Below the pieces are notes generated by a model, which saw nothing but the letters and a program-made list of their open reading frames with translations, was not told where the DNA came from and did not search any database. Positions 34,536 to 47,195 of a DNA stretch of 64,000 nucleotides are shown one piece after another. Position 1 is the first letter of the stretch, and each line of letters starts with the position of its first letter. The translations under genes were made by a program, and so were the position numbers. The DNA is from Silene conica (Eukaryota; Streptophyta; Magnoliopsida; Caryophyllales; Caryophyllaceae): assembly GCA_029255685.2 (NCBI GenBank), contig CM055320.2:44737910-44801909 (forward strand). Reading direction: 5' to 3'.

Positions 34536-35315
34536 TAAACATTGTTTGATTAATGTTTGATCATTTCAAATTATTACTTAATAAAATCATTGAATTTCTT
34601 TATATTTTATTACATGTGGATTGTACAACAATTTTTGAACACCACACAGTGAACTGTTTTACTTTATATGCCTGTTTTTGTCCGTAAACACCAATATGAG
34701 CTGATAACTCAGGTTATTATTTTGTTAGTTGAAGGATGGAAGGTTCAATATTCCATACGTCAAGCATCTGACTGATCAATAACAAATATGGGTATATGAT
34801 ATCGCATAGGACATAGTGACCACAACATAGAGTCCTAAATGTTAAGATACATTAGGTGCCTGGTCGTGGATGGGACGTCAATCGTGATTCCTAAAGTCGG
34901 TTCTTTTGACCATTGTTTATTTCATGCGATATAGACAGTTTTTGGGTGGCTTTGGTTTCTGTCCTAGGTCGCACCGTAAAAGGAGACCAATCGGACTTTT
35001 ACTGGGTTATTTCATGCTGTGCTTCCATCGGCAGGTCATAAGTCAAGGAAAATATCCAGCCTTTATCAGGTTTTATATATATATTTCTCAGGGGCACTCG
35101 AGGAGTAGTAACTTAAACGCATGGTCATGCTCGAACGAAGATGATTCGTATCAGTTATGTTGCTCTCTAGTCGAGGAAACCACTCCTGATTTGATTACTT
35201 GGGAGATACGACCTTGTAAGGTAAGACTTTGCAATTTGTCTTCCATTGAGTGGGAGAATAATGCATGGATATGAGAATCGTAATCGCACACACACTTGTA
35301 GGACAAGTGGGAGAT
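34536..35315 (+). mobile_element. Copia B 3' internal non-coding region, unit 2
   Basis: Unit 2 copy of 13180-13959, with the shared CACTCGAGGAG block and two purine tracts. No gene is called. Confidence 0.82.
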
Positions 35316-36257
35316 TGTTGGAGTAAATGTCCTCCACAGTGTGTGATTATTTGAGTAAATCTTTTACAGGATCACACAGGGATACTTAGTATATTAATCA
35401 GTTGATTAACGTTTATCGGTATCGATTGGCTAACTAGAAGTTTGACGTTACTGTCATATGATGGCGATAATCAGGTGATCCCTAAAGGTCACACCTATAG
35501 GATAGTACTGAGAAATATGACTATATATTGATATAATTACATAAATGCTAAACTTAGCTAAACGTAGTTAAGTAGATGATAAACATTTAATATGATTAAA
35601 TAATAACTAGGAGAAATGAATTAAATGTTAATTCTAATAAATATATATAAAAGTTATATTTATTAATTATATTTTAATATATGATAGAATAATATAATCG
35701 GGATTAATTAATTATAAGATAATTAATTAATATTCTCCGGGAATTAAATTTGTACACCGAAAAGTATTAAAATATATATGATATTTTAAGGAAGTTCGGA
35801 ATAAGGAAACTGACTCAAAATATTATATTATAATGAGGTTTCCTAATTGAAGTACAATACCAACACAAACCAAAACCCTATATATAGAGGGTTTCGGCCG
35901 TGAGGTTGGATACACACGAAGAAAACGTTTTTCCTCTCTTATTCTCCTTGATTAGTTTATCATCTCAATCCCAAAATAAATCCTCTAAAATAATTAATAG
36001 TAATTTAGGAGGAGCTTTGAGAGAATCTTTCTCAGTCGTCTTGGGTGCAATCTAAGGAGAACTTCTAAGCCTTGAAGTTTGGGTTTATACTAGGTTGTTC
36101 TTAGGCCGATCTCATATAGGACCAAAGGTTATTTCTATGATCCTTGTCCTATTATTTCAGATCTATTGTTTTAATATCAATTCGTTTTTGATATAATCCT
36201 TGGCAGTATTAATTAAGTTAATACTTTTATGAGTAATTTAAGAAATTATTTCCTACA
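35316..36257 (+). repeat. Family B 3' LTR (942 bp), unit 2
   Basis: TGTTGGAGTAAATG to TTTCCTACA. TATA box TATATATA at 35879-35886. Confidence 0.92.
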
Positions 36258-36484
36258 TATAAACCATCTAAAACCAATGTAAGGACATTCATACATCTTA
36301 TGTAATCATCATGCATGCATAAGATCTTATTAAGTTTTAAACCTAAACTTAAAGAAACAAAACTCACATTAGATATGAGTATAAAATCTGGAATTAGATT
36401 TCCAAAATTTTAGGGGGTCTTTCTTTCTATTATTTCCTTTTCACATTTATTTTCTTCTATCTCATTACTTTTGATTGCTCATTT
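36258..36484. other. Residual flank of copia B, unit 2
   Basis: Copy of 14902-15128. It holds nothing recognisable and ends at the array junction. Confidence 0.5.
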
Positions 36485-37622
36485 TAAGAAAATTGTCGAC
36501 CGAGAGTTCTAAGAGTATAACCGATTAAAGGGTTAATCCACCAAATTATACCGATACGGGTTGAATCGGCTACACCGTGCCCGGATTAGTATGGGTTTGG
36601 GTCTCGGGATTGTTTACTTAATTGGGTAAGAGATCATTAAGTAAATATTTAACTAAACTTGTTAAAGTTTCTAGTTTAAATTAAGAATTTTAAAATGATG
36701 TTGTTTTTCCTTTTATTATTATAGTTTAATTTTCAACAACATCAATGGCAACCAACGCTCCACCTCTCACTAACGTATCATGGCTTCGATCATTTATGGA
36801 TCGTTGCAAACTCGATAAGCATGGTTCAAACTTTAAGGATTGGGATGCGCAATTACTTTTGGCCGCTCAAGGTGACAATAAGAGTCGTTACCTATCTGAA
36901 GCCGCTCCTCCCGCTCCAACCGCTCGTTCCGCGGTCGGAACTCGTGAGGCCTATGAAGCCTACATGAAAGAGTCCTCCGCTCTTAAAAATGTGCTCATCT
37001 TCTCCATGGAGCCGGATCTCCAAAGGAGTATGATAAAGTTGACCACATCGTATGAAATATACACCAAGCTTGCGACCATGTTTTCGCAAACTCCAAGGGT
37101 GATTCAATATGAGGCGGCTTCCGCCTTCTTTGACATTACATTCAAGGAAGGGCAAAAGATAAGCCCTCATGTACTCAAACTCGTTGAGCTCGCGGAGACT
37201 CTAAAAGCTCAAAATGTTGATGTTCCCGACTCTCTAATTATTGACCGAGTTCTTCACTCGCTCAATAAGGTTAAGGCGTATGCTCAATTCCGGGTGAATT
37301 TCAATATGCGAAACCAAGAGACCACGTTGGAAGAGTTGCATAAGATGCTCGTCCAAGCCGAAAGGGACATGGGACTTCATGAAAGTTCCACCAAGGATGT
37401 TTTGAACATCGAAAAGAAAGGGAAAACGAGCTTCAAAAGGAATGCCTCTAAAGGCAAGGGCAAGAAAACGTTCAAGCCCAAGGCGACCCAAAGAAAAGAC
37501 CTTTTCGAAAGGCGCTTCCACCTCGTCTTCAAAAGAGCAAGACAAGTGCCATTATTGCACGAGGATCGGTCATTGGAAGAGAAATTGCCCCAAATACTTA
37601 AGTGATCTCAAAAATGGGAAGG
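36485..37622 (+). mobile_element. Family A leader/gag arm, plus orientation, unit 3
   Basis: Unit 3 copy of 15129-16266, inverted relative to 40972-42118. It begins at the array junction and ends at the inverted LTR scrap. Confidence 0.92.
36745..37622 (+). pseudogene. Family A gag, plus-strand partial copy (fossil), unit 3
   Basis: It starts MATNAPPLTNVS and carries the UBN2-type core and the zinc-knuckle segment near 37546. It is broken near its end and runs into the LTR scrap, with no pol downstream, as at 15389-16266. Confidence 0.9.
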
Positions 37623-37703
37623 CTTGTTCTTCCCCATGTACCCGGCCCCCTAAAACCCTAAGCCACACTTGCATAAATATGTAAGTTAAGCATAATTCAT
37701 TCT
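37623..37703 (+). repeat. 81-bp inverted LTR scrap, unit 3
   Basis: Unit 3 copy of 16267-16347, joining the gag arm to the shortened minus-strand LTR. Confidence 0.88.
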
Positions 37704-38448
37704 TTTCTAAGTCATTTAGGGTGGCCATAGGTATTAGTTCCAAGGTCACCTTAATGATTATGTTTTTGGTGTATTTAAGAGTATAATTAACTTAAATCAA
37801 CCCTTAAAACACAACCACAAAACCGGCACATTCCACTTAAAATGGACCTCATTTCACCATTTTATCAACTTCACAATTTTATGTTATGTGACATCCAATA
37901 TGTCATAAAATAACAATTGTTTTAACTTAATCATATATATTTATCACATAAATATTATTCATAAATTAATAAATCTCATTTATCAAGTTGACAAGTAATT
38001 CGAAATTACTAGATGTGAAATGGTCACTTATAACAATCGTCAATACGATTTACAACCTTTGTATTAATTATAACCCAATTCATTCTAATTACGATATTAT
38101 GAAATATCGTTTAATGTTTAACAATTGACACATTTCAATTTTAAACATAAATCTTACATTAAGATCTAACCTCTAATTTCTCGATATACGAGTTTAAGGA
38201 ATATGATCAAATCGTATCAATATACATTTGATCACTTTATCAATTAAGGGAATTGTCCTAAAGGTGTGACCTAAAGGGATCAACTGACCACCACCGTCAT
38301 ACGACAGTAATGTCAAACTCTAGCTAGCCAATCATTACCGATTAATGTTGGTCAGTTGACTAATATAAAATCGTATCATCCCTTGCGCATTCTCATTATG
38401 AGATTTAATTATGTGATCGCACTATTGTTGAGGACACATTTCCCAACA
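37704..38448 (-). repeat. Family A 3' LTR (shortened), unit 3
   Basis: Unit 3 copy of 16348-17092, beginning TGTTGGGAAATG on the minus strand. Confidence 0.9.
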
Positions 38449-40913
38449 ATCTCCCACTTGTCCTCGACAAGTGTGCGTCACCAATTCTCTTGTCCTATTA
38501 CAATCTCCCACTCAATGCAAGGTGTCTCTCTAAGGTCGTACTTGCATTCAATCATATCATGAGTGGTTTCCTCGATCTGGAGAATAACTGTTTGACCGGA
38601 ATTATCTACCATAGATACCTTCCGAGCGTGGCCACGCATTTCCAGTTAACTTCTCCTCGAGTGGCCTTGAGATTTGAACAACCCTGACAAGGGGTGGACA
38701 ATTTCTATCGCACTATTTCCTTTGACTAGTCACAGTCAGTCACAGCCTGAAGCAGTCCCATTTGACTCAAGTTACGAAAAGTTGTAGAGAACAGATCAAG
38801 GCTATGCCTAAACTGTACCATCTTGGGAGAGTAGTCTTTAGTCTAAGAATTGACTCACAAGAATACTATAGCAGCTCTCGCCACGACCCGCCTATAAAAT
38901 TTCCAGAACTCTATAAGCGGTCACATTGCCCGACAGAGTGTCTCTTACAGTCTGCCTATGTGATCGACTAGTCATCACATATGACTCTATGGCACTTGAA
39001 CTTGCCATCAATCGCCTCACACTCTAGTCGCTTTGAGACGTCACCTCATGTAAGCGGCTAGGGGCTATACTAAGTCAATCCAGTTCACTTATGGGGTTCA
39101 ATATTGTCTCTTACAACCCATTTGGATTCTGACAAAGTATCTTTTACTTTGATTTAATCATAACTCAAATGATGTTGTCATGCAACAATAGTCAATACTA
39201 CTACATTGCATTTGATGCACAATCATCTATTTGTATTAGTGTTTTGCGAATAACCTTTATTCATGATTGCAAAACTTACAAATTTTGGTCTCCTTGATTC
39301 TCATATTATCCCGCATAATATGATTCTATTTGAGTACATATCTAGAACTCTTTCTAGATTTTGAGTTTCCTTTCCGGAGGAAAGCTCCCACTGTTATCTT
39401 ATAACTTGTGACGTATCGATATACTGGAGGGATTAAAAATCACTCTCTACAGTCACTTATGTACTGAAAACTATATTGTAGTCTATTTATGATTTCATCA
39501 TTCTTATAATTTTCACTCATCTTGGCTATTTGATAATGGTTTTATTCATCATTATGAACAACGTATCCAACCATCCTAATTTCTAATGGGCGACCTTTTA
39601 TTATCCATATAATAAACCTTCCCTTTAAAGCTCCATCATCATATGATACAAATTATTTTATTCATCTAAATTGAGTACCTCTTATTCTTTACTCTTAAAG
39701 AATCACCCATTCTCTCAAAATGGTAAGTTTCAATTCTTTGATGAATATCGCTCCCACTGAAAACAATATCCCTCTATTTCTTAAATGAACCTTTCATTTC
39801 TCGCATATTAAACTATTACTCGAATTATTATCACTATCACTATCCCTATAGTGATCTGTTTCCATTCAATCAATCATTACCCTCTTATCATGTCTTCGTT
39901 TCCTCGAGACGAAAATGACATGATAATTTCCTTATAACTACATTGAGAGAATTGAGATGATTTCTTCTCTTTTATCTTATAAACTTAGAAAAATCATTTA
40001 TTTAAGGAACCGGTCTTTCCTCCCATATAGATAGATGATTTCTCCTCTATTATCTTATAATCTTTAAAAAATCAGTATCTCAAGGAGCCGTTATTCCTTC
40101 TGAATTCATACGGGGTTTCATGTCTCCTCTCTATGAAACAATGAACATAAAGAATCTTTCTTCGAGTGTCCTCCCGTAGTTTCTTCAGTGTCCTCTCGTA
40201 GTTTCTTCAAATAATTTAGGGCTCTTCTCAAGACTCCCTTATAGGAATCTTCTCTAAGATCCTTTATTTTCATCATTGGTTTGCGAGCGAAATATTTTCT
40301 CCCACTCTATCCTTCTAACAATAACCTTTATTCGTATAAGGATAGCTATTTCGATTAACCAATGCATATGAATGTTTGAAGTTTTATAGGTGTGATGAAT
40401 ACATTCTTATTTTCACTTAAAATGAAAATCTTATAATGAACTAATATTGTTTCATTTTGATTGAAAGTATCTCATGGGGTGTAGTTCTCCGTTTTAATTA
40501 ACACTTTGATTATATTATATTGATCGTATCAATGTTTATTTCGTGGAAAAATTCATCATTATTCATGTTTTAACAAGGTATGCAATTTATTTCGAGAAAT
40601 CAAGACCTTGATTAAGAACAAAAGTAGTAACTTGGGTTGAAAACCAAGTCACTAATATCCAAAATTACAACCATTGTTTTAGGATTTTAAACCTTGTCTT
40701 ACAAGAAAGTAAATTGTTCCAAAATAAAATGCAAAATATGAAAGAAGACGATATGAAAATTAGAGGCTAGCTCTTCAAGTCTTCGATCAATTTGGATGCT
40801 ACCATAGCCATCCAAGTAAGGAACTTCAAGCTTCCTTCTCCTTGCCCTTATCATTATTAGGCGGTGCCCCTTTAAAACAATTAAAAAGGGTAAATATCAA
40901 CACACTTGTATCA
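38449..40913 (-). mobile_element. Family A 3' internal region, non-coding, unit 3
   Basis: Unit 3 copy of 17093-19557. No pol domain is seen in any frame. Confidence 0.85.
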
Positions 40914-41849
40914 TTATACATAAGTTGATAAATGACATGAATTTAAATGAGAATTATTACCTACGGCGGTTGCCTTCCCATTTTTGAGATCACTTAAGTA
41001 TTTGGGGCAATTACGCTTCCAATGACCGATCCTCGTGCAATAGTGGCACTTGTCTTGCTCATTTGAAGACGAGGTGGAAGCGCCTTTCGAGAAGGTCTTT
41101 TCTTTGGTCGCTTTGGGCTTGAACGTTTTCTTGTCCTTGCCTTTAGAGGCATTCCTTTTGAAGCTCGTTTTCCCTTTCTTTTCGATGTTCAAAACATCCT
41201 TGGTGGAACTTTCATGAAGTCCCATGTCCCTTTCGGCTTGGACGAGCATCTTATGCAACTCATCCAACGTGGTCTCTTGGTTTCGCATATTAAAATTCAC
41301 CCGGAATTGAGCATACGCTTTAACCTTATTGAGCGAGTGAAGAACTCGGTCAATAATAAGAGAGTCGGGAACATCAACATCTTGAGCTTTTAGAGTCTCC
41401 GCGAGCTCAACGAGTTTGAGCACATGAGGGCTTATCTTTTGCCCTTCCTTGAATGTAATGTCAAAGAAGGCGGAAGCCGCCACATATTGAATCACCCTTG
41501 GAGTTGGCGAAAACATGGTCGCAAGCATGGTGTATATTTCATACGATGTGGTCAACTTAATCATACTCCTTTGGAGATCCGGCTCCATGGAGAAGATGAG
41601 CACATTTTTAAGAGCGGAGGACTCTTTCATGTAGGCTTCATAGGCCTCACGAGTTCCGACCGCGGAACGAGCGGTTGGAGCGGGAGGAGCGGCTTCGGAT
41701 AGGTAACGACTCTTATCGTCTCCTTGAGCGGCCAAAAGTAATTGCGCATCCCAATCCTTAAAGTTTGAACCATGCTTATCGAGTTTGCAACGATCCATAA
41801 AGGATCGAATCAATGATACGTTAGTGAGAGGTGGAGCGTTGGTTGCCAT
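40914..41849 (-). CDS. gag: Family A gag protein (311 aa), frame looks whole, unit 3
   Basis: This is the same 311-residue gag as at 19558-20493: UBN2-type core, lysine-rich region and CX2CX4HX4C knuckle at residues 268-281. It differs from the unit 2 protein at two residues in the 105-125 stretch, outside the knuckle. Both copies remain open, which is expected for so recent a duplication and is not evidence of selection. Confidence 0.92.
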   Translation of the reverse strand: MATNAPPLTNVSLIRSFMDRCKLDKHGSNFKDWDAQLLLAAQGDDKSRYLSEAAPPAPTARSAVGTREAYEAYMKESSALKNVLIFSMEPDLQRSMIKLTTSYEIYTMLATMFSPTPRVIQYVAASAFFDITFKEGQKISPHVLKLVELAETLKAQDVDVPDSLIIDRVLHSLNKVKAYAQFRVNFNMRNQETTLDELHKMLVQAERDMGLHESSTKDVLNIEKKGKTSFKRNASKGKDKKTFKPKATKEKTFSKGASTSSSNEQDKCHYCTRIGHWKRNCPKYLSDLKNGKATAVGNNSHLNSCHLSTYV

Positions 41850-44269
41850 TTGATGTTGTTGAAAATTTAAACTACAATAATAAAAGTAAAAACAACATCA
41901 TTTTTAAAATTCATAATTTAAACTAGAAACTTTAACAAGTTTAGTTATATATATTTACTTAATGATCTCTTACCCAATTAAGTAAACAATCCCGAGACCC
42001 AAACCCATACTAATCCGGGCACGGTGTAGCCGATTCAACCCGTATTGGTATAATTTGGTGGATTAACCCTTTAATCGGTTCTACTCTTAGAACTCTCGGT
42101 CGACAATTTTCTTAAAATTATCTTTAGCCCGAACTTATTGCAACTACGGTTACGAATACTTTCGTTGAGATCAACCAAATTTCAAGGTGTAATCTTATTA
42201 CCCCACTTACCCAACGTGACAATTTTAGTACCCCGGTGTAGCCGAGCCTACGTTCTTGTGAAGAAGGGATTCATGGGTCCGTACTTTTTGGTAAGGCTAA
42301 GTCTCAATATTTATATATAAGAGATCTAGTCAAATTTTTATCTATCTCCGTTTAAGTTAACTAAGTCGGTGAATTATCGAAAAAATAAAAGACTAGGTCG
42401 ACTAGGTCGAAACATGCATGATACGATGTATGACGATTTGGCTATGCATGCAAACATATAAAAGCAAATAAAAGCATAAAAATAAACCCTAGTATGGCCT
42501 TTCCTAGAAAAGAAATAACAAGGTACAAATTCGGAAACCAACTCCTTTGGTCCCTTGAACTTCACGCGGCACGCACTTCGAGGTAAACACCGTCTTTGTC
42601 GGAACTCCTTTCCGAATGGCACCGTCTTCAAAGAACTCCGGAATTTACAAATATTACAACTTTTCTAGTCTACTTTATACATTATAAAATAGAAACAAAT
42701 TGCAATTGGGTGATACGAGATCACAAAATTACAACCGAATCGGTAACCCCTTACATTACGGGAAATACCGATTTAAAACTAAGGCCATACTAAGTAAATT
42801 ACATAATTCCCAAAATTACGTAAAATAAATCATGACATTCATAATATAATATGTAATGCTTATGTAAATATGAATTAACATGCAAATCCTAAGCCAAATC
42901 GTCCTATTTAAATAGTTATCGCAAACCTCGGTTTATGGAATCGCGTGTTTTAACGCTTAACAACACTATACATTATATGAAACGGTTTTCATCCTTAAGT
43001 TAATCATCCTAACTCGCATAGGATTCAAAATTTAGTCTTACTCAAACTTTGAACATGACTTAACTTAATATATTTCAATATTGATCGGTATTACTCGGTT
43101 TTACGGGAAAAATAATATAAAATCCAAAAGAGTCATAAAAATTTCGAGAATTCAAAATTCAAATTTTGAAAAATCCAGAATGTTCTTAAAATTTTCAGAA
43201 TCTTAAAATATTAGTATTTATACGGTTTTAACATTATTTCGTAAATAAGACGTAAAACGAGCACTTTAAGTCGGAAAATTAAATAATTAACTTCATAAAT
43301 GCAAATTAAATACTAATAATATTTGTATACCTTCCAAAACATCTTAAGAACACAAAATGGACAGAAAATTAAATGGCACACTGCCCAAGAGCCGAAACTT
43401 TAATTTAAAGACTCTTATTATTTTAATTTAAATGCAACTTTTCAACAATTAAAATTAAACTAAATCAGAAACTTTTGGCTCCCAAGGAAATTTCAGTGAT
43501 GAACATATCATATATTACTATTATGGGTCAAATTTTTCGGCCATTTTAACAACTATTGCAAATTTTAACGATTTTCGTCATATATCGTACGATTTTAACC
43601 TTTAAAATTATTTCTCAAGCATAAAATAAGATAAAATTCTCGCAAAATTTTATACATGCTGGAAATAATATATATGACATCGTGTTAAATCTTTATGGCC
43701 AAATTCCAACTTAAACTATTAAAGTCGAAATAACGTCACTAATTACTCGATTTTTACATTAAAAATCTATAATATTGCAATATTTGAGATAAATTTCTGG
43801 AAAATTCAACATAAATTTTAAATATTGCATGTGACATCCTCATAAATTTTTATAGTCAAATTCATAATATAACTATTTTAACCCATTTTTATTCATCTTA
43901 TTGCATTTTAACACTTAAAATTTATATCACACGTTTTATAAGTCCATAATCTACGAAAATTCATCTTCATATTATAGAAAATACATGTGATAACATACTG
44001 AAAAATCTCGGCCAAAAGATGATTTTAGCTATTTTTCCCGAAATAAACGACTTTAACCATTAAAACTTTATAAAAACCGAGATTTAATATACCATTAATC
44101 AATATTCATGCAAAATATATTCCAAATATTCTAAAAAAATTTTAGAAACAGTAGGTATTCATGCTAAATAATTTCGTGCATATCATATATCAAACGAAAA
44201 TTCAAATTTTATTTTGTTATCACTATAACTCCGTAAAAACGTAAACGGAAAGCATGCAAACAACCTATT
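41850..44269 (-). mobile_element. Family A 5' leader, unit 3
   Basis: Unit 3 copy of 20494-22913, AT-rich and non-coding. Confidence 0.82.
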
Positions 44270-44281
44270 GCTCTGATACCA
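44270..44281 (-). other. Primer binding site (tRNA-iMet type), unit 3
   Basis: TGGTATCAGAGC on the minus strand next to the LTR end. Confidence 0.93.
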
Positions 44282-44283
44282 AT

Positions 44284-45587
44284 TGTTTGGTTTTATCAGT
44301 TACTCATAAACTAATCTTTTAGTCATACTAACATAATCTTTTAATTAACCCTTTAATTAACATATTATAATGATCTTATGCATGCTAATATATGCGGAAA
44401 TAAGGAGATATTGAACCCTTACACACGGTCCAAGATTATAGCAAGGATGATCCTCCAAGTACCCAAATAAGAATACCTCCTTTGGATGCACCAAGACAAC
44501 CCTTAACCAACCGAGATCTTGAACAAGCTAGCACAAAACCGGTTTCTCCTTAAACTTATTCTAATCTCTCTAATTAGAATATTATTTCAATACTACAAAA
44601 TAGTATGATTTTATTATCTTATAATATATATTTAGAGGTTAAATAATTTCTCCTCTTCTTAGTATTTTCGGCTAAGTGTAGAAGAGAGGATATTATGAAT
44701 GTTGATATATTTTCTTACTCTTAGAAAAATTTCAAACACAAGCAATAGAATGAATTACGCTTAACTTACATATTTATGTAAGTGTGGCTTATGGTTTTAG
44801 GGGGCCGGGTACATGGGGAAGAACAAGGGGGACATTCACATTTTTCTAAGTCATTTAGGGTGGCCATAGGTATTAGTTCCAAAGTCACCTTAATGATTAT
44901 GTTTTTGGTGTATTTAAGAGTATAATTAACTTAAATCAACCCTTAAAACACAACCACAAAACCGGCACATTCCACTTAAAATGGACCTCATTTCACCATT
45001 TTATCAACTTCACAATTTTATGTTATGTGACATCCAATATGTCATAAAATAACAATTGTTTTAACTTAATCATACATATTTATCACATAAATATTATTCA
45101 TAAATTAATAAATCTCATTTATCAAGTTGACAAGTAATTCGAAATTACTAGATGTGAAATGGTCACTTATAACAATCGTCAATACGATTTACAACCTTTG
45201 TATTAATTATAACCCAATACATTCTAATTACGATATTATGAAATATCGTTTAATGTTTAACAATTGACACATTTCAATTTTAAACATAAATCTTACATTA
45301 AGATCTAACCTCTAATTTATCGATATACGAGTTTAAGGAATATGATCAAATCGTATCAATATACATTTGATCACTTTATCAATTAAGAGAATTGTCCTAA
45401 AGGTGTGACCTAAAGGGATCAACTGACCACCACCGTCATACGACAGTAATGTCAAACTCTAGCTAGCCAATCATTACCGATTAATGTTGGTCAGTTGACT
45501 AATAAAAAATCGTATCATCCCTTGCGCATTCTCATTATGAGATTTAATTACGTGATCGCACTATTGTTGAGGACACACTTCCCAACA
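44284..45587 (-). repeat. Family A 5' LTR (1304 bp), unit 3
   Basis: Unit 3 copy of 1584-2887, again with a primer site on one side and a purine tract on the other. Confidence 0.92.
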
Positions 45588-46675
45588 ATCTCCCACTTTT
45601 CCTCGACAAGTGTGCGTCACCAATTCTCTTGTCCTATTACAATCTCCCACTCAATGCAAGGTGTCTCTCTAAGGTCGTACTTGCATTCAATCATATCATG
45701 AGTGGTTTCCTCGATCTGGAGAATAACTGTTTGACCGGAATTATCTACCATAGATACCCTCCGAGCGTGGCCACGCATTTCCAGTTAACTTCTCCTCGAG
45801 TGGCCTTGAGATTTGAACAACCCTGACAAGGGGTGGACAATTTCTATCGCACTATTTCCTTTGACAAGTCATAGTCAGTCACAGCCTGAAGCAGTCCCAT
45901 TTGACTCCAGTTACGAAAAGTCGTAGAGAACAGATCAAGGCTATGCCTAAACTGTACCATCTTGGGAGAGTAGTCTTTAGTCTAAGAATTGACTCACAAG
46001 AATATTATAGCAGCTCTCGCCACGACCCGCCTATAAAATTTCCAGAACTCTATAAGCGGTCACATTGCCCGACAGAGTGTCTCTTACAGTCTGCCTATGT
46101 GATCGACTAGTCATCACATATGACTCTATGGCACTTGAACTTGCCATCAATCGCCTCACACTCTAGTCGCTTTGAGACGTCACCTCATGTAAGCGGCTAG
46201 GGGCTATACTAAGTCAATCCAGTTCACTTATGGGGTTCAATATTGTCTCTTACAATCCATTTGGATTCTGACAAAGTATCTTTTACTTTGAGTTAATCAT
46301 AACTCAAATGATGTTGTCATGCAACAATAGTCAATACTACTACATTGCATTTGATGCACAATCATCTATTTGTATTAGTGTTTTGCGAATAACCTTTATT
46401 CATGATTGCAAAACTTACAAATTTTGGTCTCCTTGATTCTCATATTATCCCGCATAATATGATTCTATTTGAGTACATATCTAGAACTCTTTCTAGATTT
46501 TGAGTTTCCTTTCCGGAGGAAAGCTCCCACTGTTATCTTATAACTTGTGACGTATCGATATACTAGAGGGATTAAAAATCACTCTCTACAGTCACTTATG
46601 TACTGAAAATTATATTGTAGTCTATTTATGATTTCATCATTCTAATAATTTTCACTCATCTTGGCTATTTTATAA
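45588..46675 (-). mobile_element. Second family A 3' internal region sharing the LTR, unit 3
   Basis: Unit 3 copy of 2888-3975. Confidence 0.85.
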
Positions 46676-47195
46676 TATCATATCCAAAGGAGGTATTTTA
46701 TTATATCGTTATTCGAGCCTCAAAGGGGGAACATCTTGACTTCTCAAGACCCTAGGGTGGCTCTAGGTTAGTCTTCTCAAGGTGGTGTTTAATGATTGTG
46801 TTTTATACATTAATAAACACAAAACACACCCTTAACTAACCTCATCAAAACCGGCTACCATAATCCATAAAATGGATTTTATTTTACAACTTTGTAAAAT
46901 GTACAATTTGTACAAAGTGTGACATCCTATATGTCATTAAGATATAAAATGCTTTAGTACATTTAAAACATATAAATATTTATATAAATATTGTACATAA
47001 TTAAATAAATCATATTTATTTAATTAATAAGTAATTCGAAATTACTAATGTAAAATGATCATTTATCGTCAATACGATTTACAACCCTTGTATTAATTTC
47101 AACCCAATTCATTATAATTACGATATTATGAAATATCGTTTAATGTTTAACAATTGACACATTTCAATTTTAAACATAAATCTTACATTAAGATT
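46676..47195 (-). repeat. Diverged LTR fragment, unit 3
   Basis: Unit 3 copy of 3976-4495. Confidence 0.75.

Larger units (their letters stand above)
30141..36257 (+). mobile_element. Family B Ty1/copia element, broken, unit 2
   Basis: Unit 2 copy of 8785-14901, with the same order of parts, the same missing 5' end and a TRIM in the RT region. It is broken by a similar number of interruptions as the unit 1 copy. Confidence 0.93.
15129..36484. repeat. Tandem array unit 2 (complete, 21,356 bp)
   Basis: This whole unit is bounded by the same junction on both sides: GATTGCTCATTT from the end of the previous unit runs into AAGAAAATTGTCGACC of the gag leader arm. It contains a plus-strand gag arm, the minus-strand gag-only copia element, inverted 3' ends, a gypsy-like LTR remnant, the broken copia B element and its TRIM. 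I define the unit by this junction because the last unit leaves the repeat at exactly the same point, at 57846. Confidence 0.95.
37704..45587 (-). mobile_element. Family A gag-only copia element, unit 3
   Basis: Unit 3 copy of 16348-24231. On the minus strand the order is 5' LTR 45587-44284, primer site 44281-44270, leader 44269-41850, gag 41849-40914, non-coding 40913-38449 and shortened 3' LTR 38448-37704. No pol domain is present. Confidence 0.88.
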